From Planococcus wigleyi (GTDB lineage: Bacteria > Bacillota > Bacilli > Bacillales_A > Planococcaceae), in assembly GCF_014836985.1 (NCBI RefSeq), contig NZ_JACSPU010000005.1:62001-126000 (forward strand): DNA of 64,000 nucleotides. Reading direction: 5' to 3'. Positions 62,922 to 64,000 of this stretch are shown here, in pieces. Both the position numbers and the translations under genes were made by a program. Within the stretch, counting starts at the first letter, position 1. Each line of letters opens with the position of its first letter. Below the pieces are notes generated by a model. It made no database searches, was not told the origin of the DNA, and worked only from the letters and a program-made list of their open reading frames with translations.

Positions 62922-64000
62922 TCAGTAACGGCTGGCCGGAGTTTTCCGGAACCATTCGAATTCACTGATGTGAAGTTCACGCAATTGGTATTTCATGATT
63001 TTCCCCGAGGAGTTCCGCGGCAAGGAATCGGTGACCAAGTACTTGCGCGGAATCTTGTAGCCTGGAAGTTTTTCCAGGAGGTAGTCCATCAATTGGTCTT
63101 CGTCGATGGTCTCACCTTCTTTCGGAACAATGATCACACCGACAATTTCTCCCCATTCCTCTTCCGGCAAGCCGACTGTCGCAGCTTCTTCCACTTGAGG
63201 ATGACTGTTGATGACCTGTTCCACTTCAATGGAATAGATATTTTCTCCGGCTGAAATGATGCGGTCCGCTTTTCGGTCCACGAGAGAGATAAAGCCATCC
63301 TCATCAATTGTGGCCAAATCGCCCGTCAACAGCCAGCCGTTTCGGAAAGCCTCTGCGGTTTCTTCAGGTTTATAGAAGTATTCCTTCATGACCGTATCGC
63401 CTTTGATGACAAATTCACCGATGGTTCCCGGCTGGACATCCAAAAATTCATCGTCCACCACCCGCACTTCTGTGAAGTACATCGGTTTTCCGCCTGATCC
63501 CACCTTGTGTTCATGCTGCTCAGGCAATAAGAAAACACCTCCCGGCCCGCCTTCCGTCAACAGGCATAGGTTATAGAACTGCTGATGGCCGAAAACCTCC
63601 ATTGCCCGCTTGACAAGTTCCGGATCAATCGGATCTGCCCCGTACATGCATTTTTTAACCGAAGACAGATCTGCCTCTTCGATATTCGGCAACTGCAACA
63701 ACCTGGTGTACGTTTCCGGCAAGCCGAAGAATATGGAAATCTGGAATTCGGTGATGGCCTCAGCCACTTTTTCCGGATTGAAATCACGCAGAATGATGTT
63801 GGATGTACCCAACATGATGCCGGTTACCAAAAACAGATTCAATTGAACCGAATGAAATAAAGGCACTGCATGAAGAATGCGGTCCTTTGCCCCGAGTTCC
63901 ACGCCAAACACGAATGACGAACTGGCAGCGGTCAGCCGCTGATGATCAAATAATGCCCCTTTTGGTTTCCCGGTTGTACCGGAAGTATAAAGGATTTCCG
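62922..64000 (-). CDS. Acyl-CoA synthetase (AMP-binding), cut by the right edge
   Basis: The C-terminal 359 residues of an AMP-dependent ligase that activates a carboxylic acid with CoA. The frame is open to the window end, where YTSGTTGKPKGA (the phosphate loop) is visible, so the true start lies outside. TGDLATIDEDGF, DRKADRIISAGENIYS and NSSGKIMKY (acyl-adenylate Lys) are intact. A start at 63911 would remove the phosphate loop and is wrong. The chain length of the substrate is unknown. Confidence 0.92.
   Translation of the reverse strand, partial: EILYTSGTTGKPKGALFDHQRLTAASSSFVFGVELGAKDRILHAVPLFHSVQLNLFLVTGIMLGTSNIILRDFNPEKVAEAITEFQISIFFGLPETYTRLLQLPNIEEADLSSVKKCMYGADPIDPELVKRAMEVFGHQQFYNLCLLTEGGPGGVFLLPEQHEHKVGSGGKPMYFTEVRVVDDEFLDVQPGTIGEFVIKGDTVMKEYFYKPEETAEAFRNGWLLTGDLATIDEDGFISLVDRKADRIISAGENIYSIEVEQVINSHPQVEEAATVGLPEEEWGEIVGVIIVPKEGETIDEDQLMDYLLEKLPGYKIPRKYLVTDSLPRNSSGKIMKYQLRELHISEFEWFRKTPASRY

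Overview
The window looks like chromosomal DNA of a moderate-GC Gram-positive bacterium of the order Bacillales, most likely a Planococcaceae member such as Planococcus or a relative. The reasons are strong AGGAGG-type ribosome binding sites, frequent TTG and GTG starts, lipoproteins with classical lipoboxes, short tail-to-tail intergenic terminators, and typical Bacillales families (YoxD-, YkuI-, NhaK-, YitT- and RsbR-type proteins). No insertion sequence, prophage, integrase or CRISPR array was seen. The genus is an inference.

Layout. 1-5100: end of a cut-off gene, a rhodanese-type sulfurtransferase, cysteine synthase and a sulfonate/taurine-type ABC transporter, forming a sulfur assimilation block. 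5200-8640: a YoxD-like reductase, an MFS exporter and two small unknown proteins. 8640-17830: a complete selenocysteine locus. selB-selA lie on the minus strand. On the plus strand are tRNA-Sec, a GT4 glycosyltransferase, selD (itself read through an in-frame UGA), a PhnD/PhnE/PhnC-like ABC transporter, and a cytoplasmic NodB-type deacetylase whose best-supported start is followed by an in-frame UGA and a bacterial-SECIS-like hairpin. 17840-21450: DinB protein, Na+/H+ antiporter and a membrane protein. 21580-24410: a sulfolipid (SQDG) operon of a SQD1-like synthase, a SqdX-like glycosyltransferase and a GtrA protein. 24670-28030: CapA-like lipoprotein, a 28-residue membrane peptide, a hydrolase, an HhH protein and a DUF4097 protein. 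28130-32960: a flavoprotein of the acyl-CoA dehydrogenase fold, a DUF4242 protein, a divergent HxlR regulator and a second sulfonate-type ABC transporter. 33160-38920: DUF202, a degenerate EAL protein, a STAS protein, YitT, PPK2, VOC and SRPBCC proteins. 39050-51680: alcohol dehydrogenase, an aldehyde dehydrogenase homologue that has lost its catalytic cysteine, a MEDS protein, SDR, GNAT, NhaC, LTA synthase, a TlpA-like lipoprotein, a HEAT-like protein, 3-hydroxyacyl-CoA dehydrogenase and PAP2. 51830-64000: two paralogous SDRs around a NUDIX gene and an ABC-2 exporter, a second STAS protein, a DMT transporter, an old yellow enzyme, a DJ-1/PfpI protein, SelO/YdiU, class I fructose-bisphosphate aldolase and an acyl-CoA synthetase cut by the right edge.

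The most interesting part is the selenium locus. Besides the four genes needed for selenocysteine (selA, selB, tRNA-Sec, selD), it carries a glycosyltransferase that resembles the selenosugar synthase SenB, a transporter of the PhnD class that is often found beside selD, and a deacetylase that may be an unrecognised selenoprotein. My hypothesis is that this locus also makes, and then deacetylates, a selenium-containing sugar from selenophosphate and a UDP-GlcNAc-like donor, much as bacillithiol is made from GlcNAc-malate.
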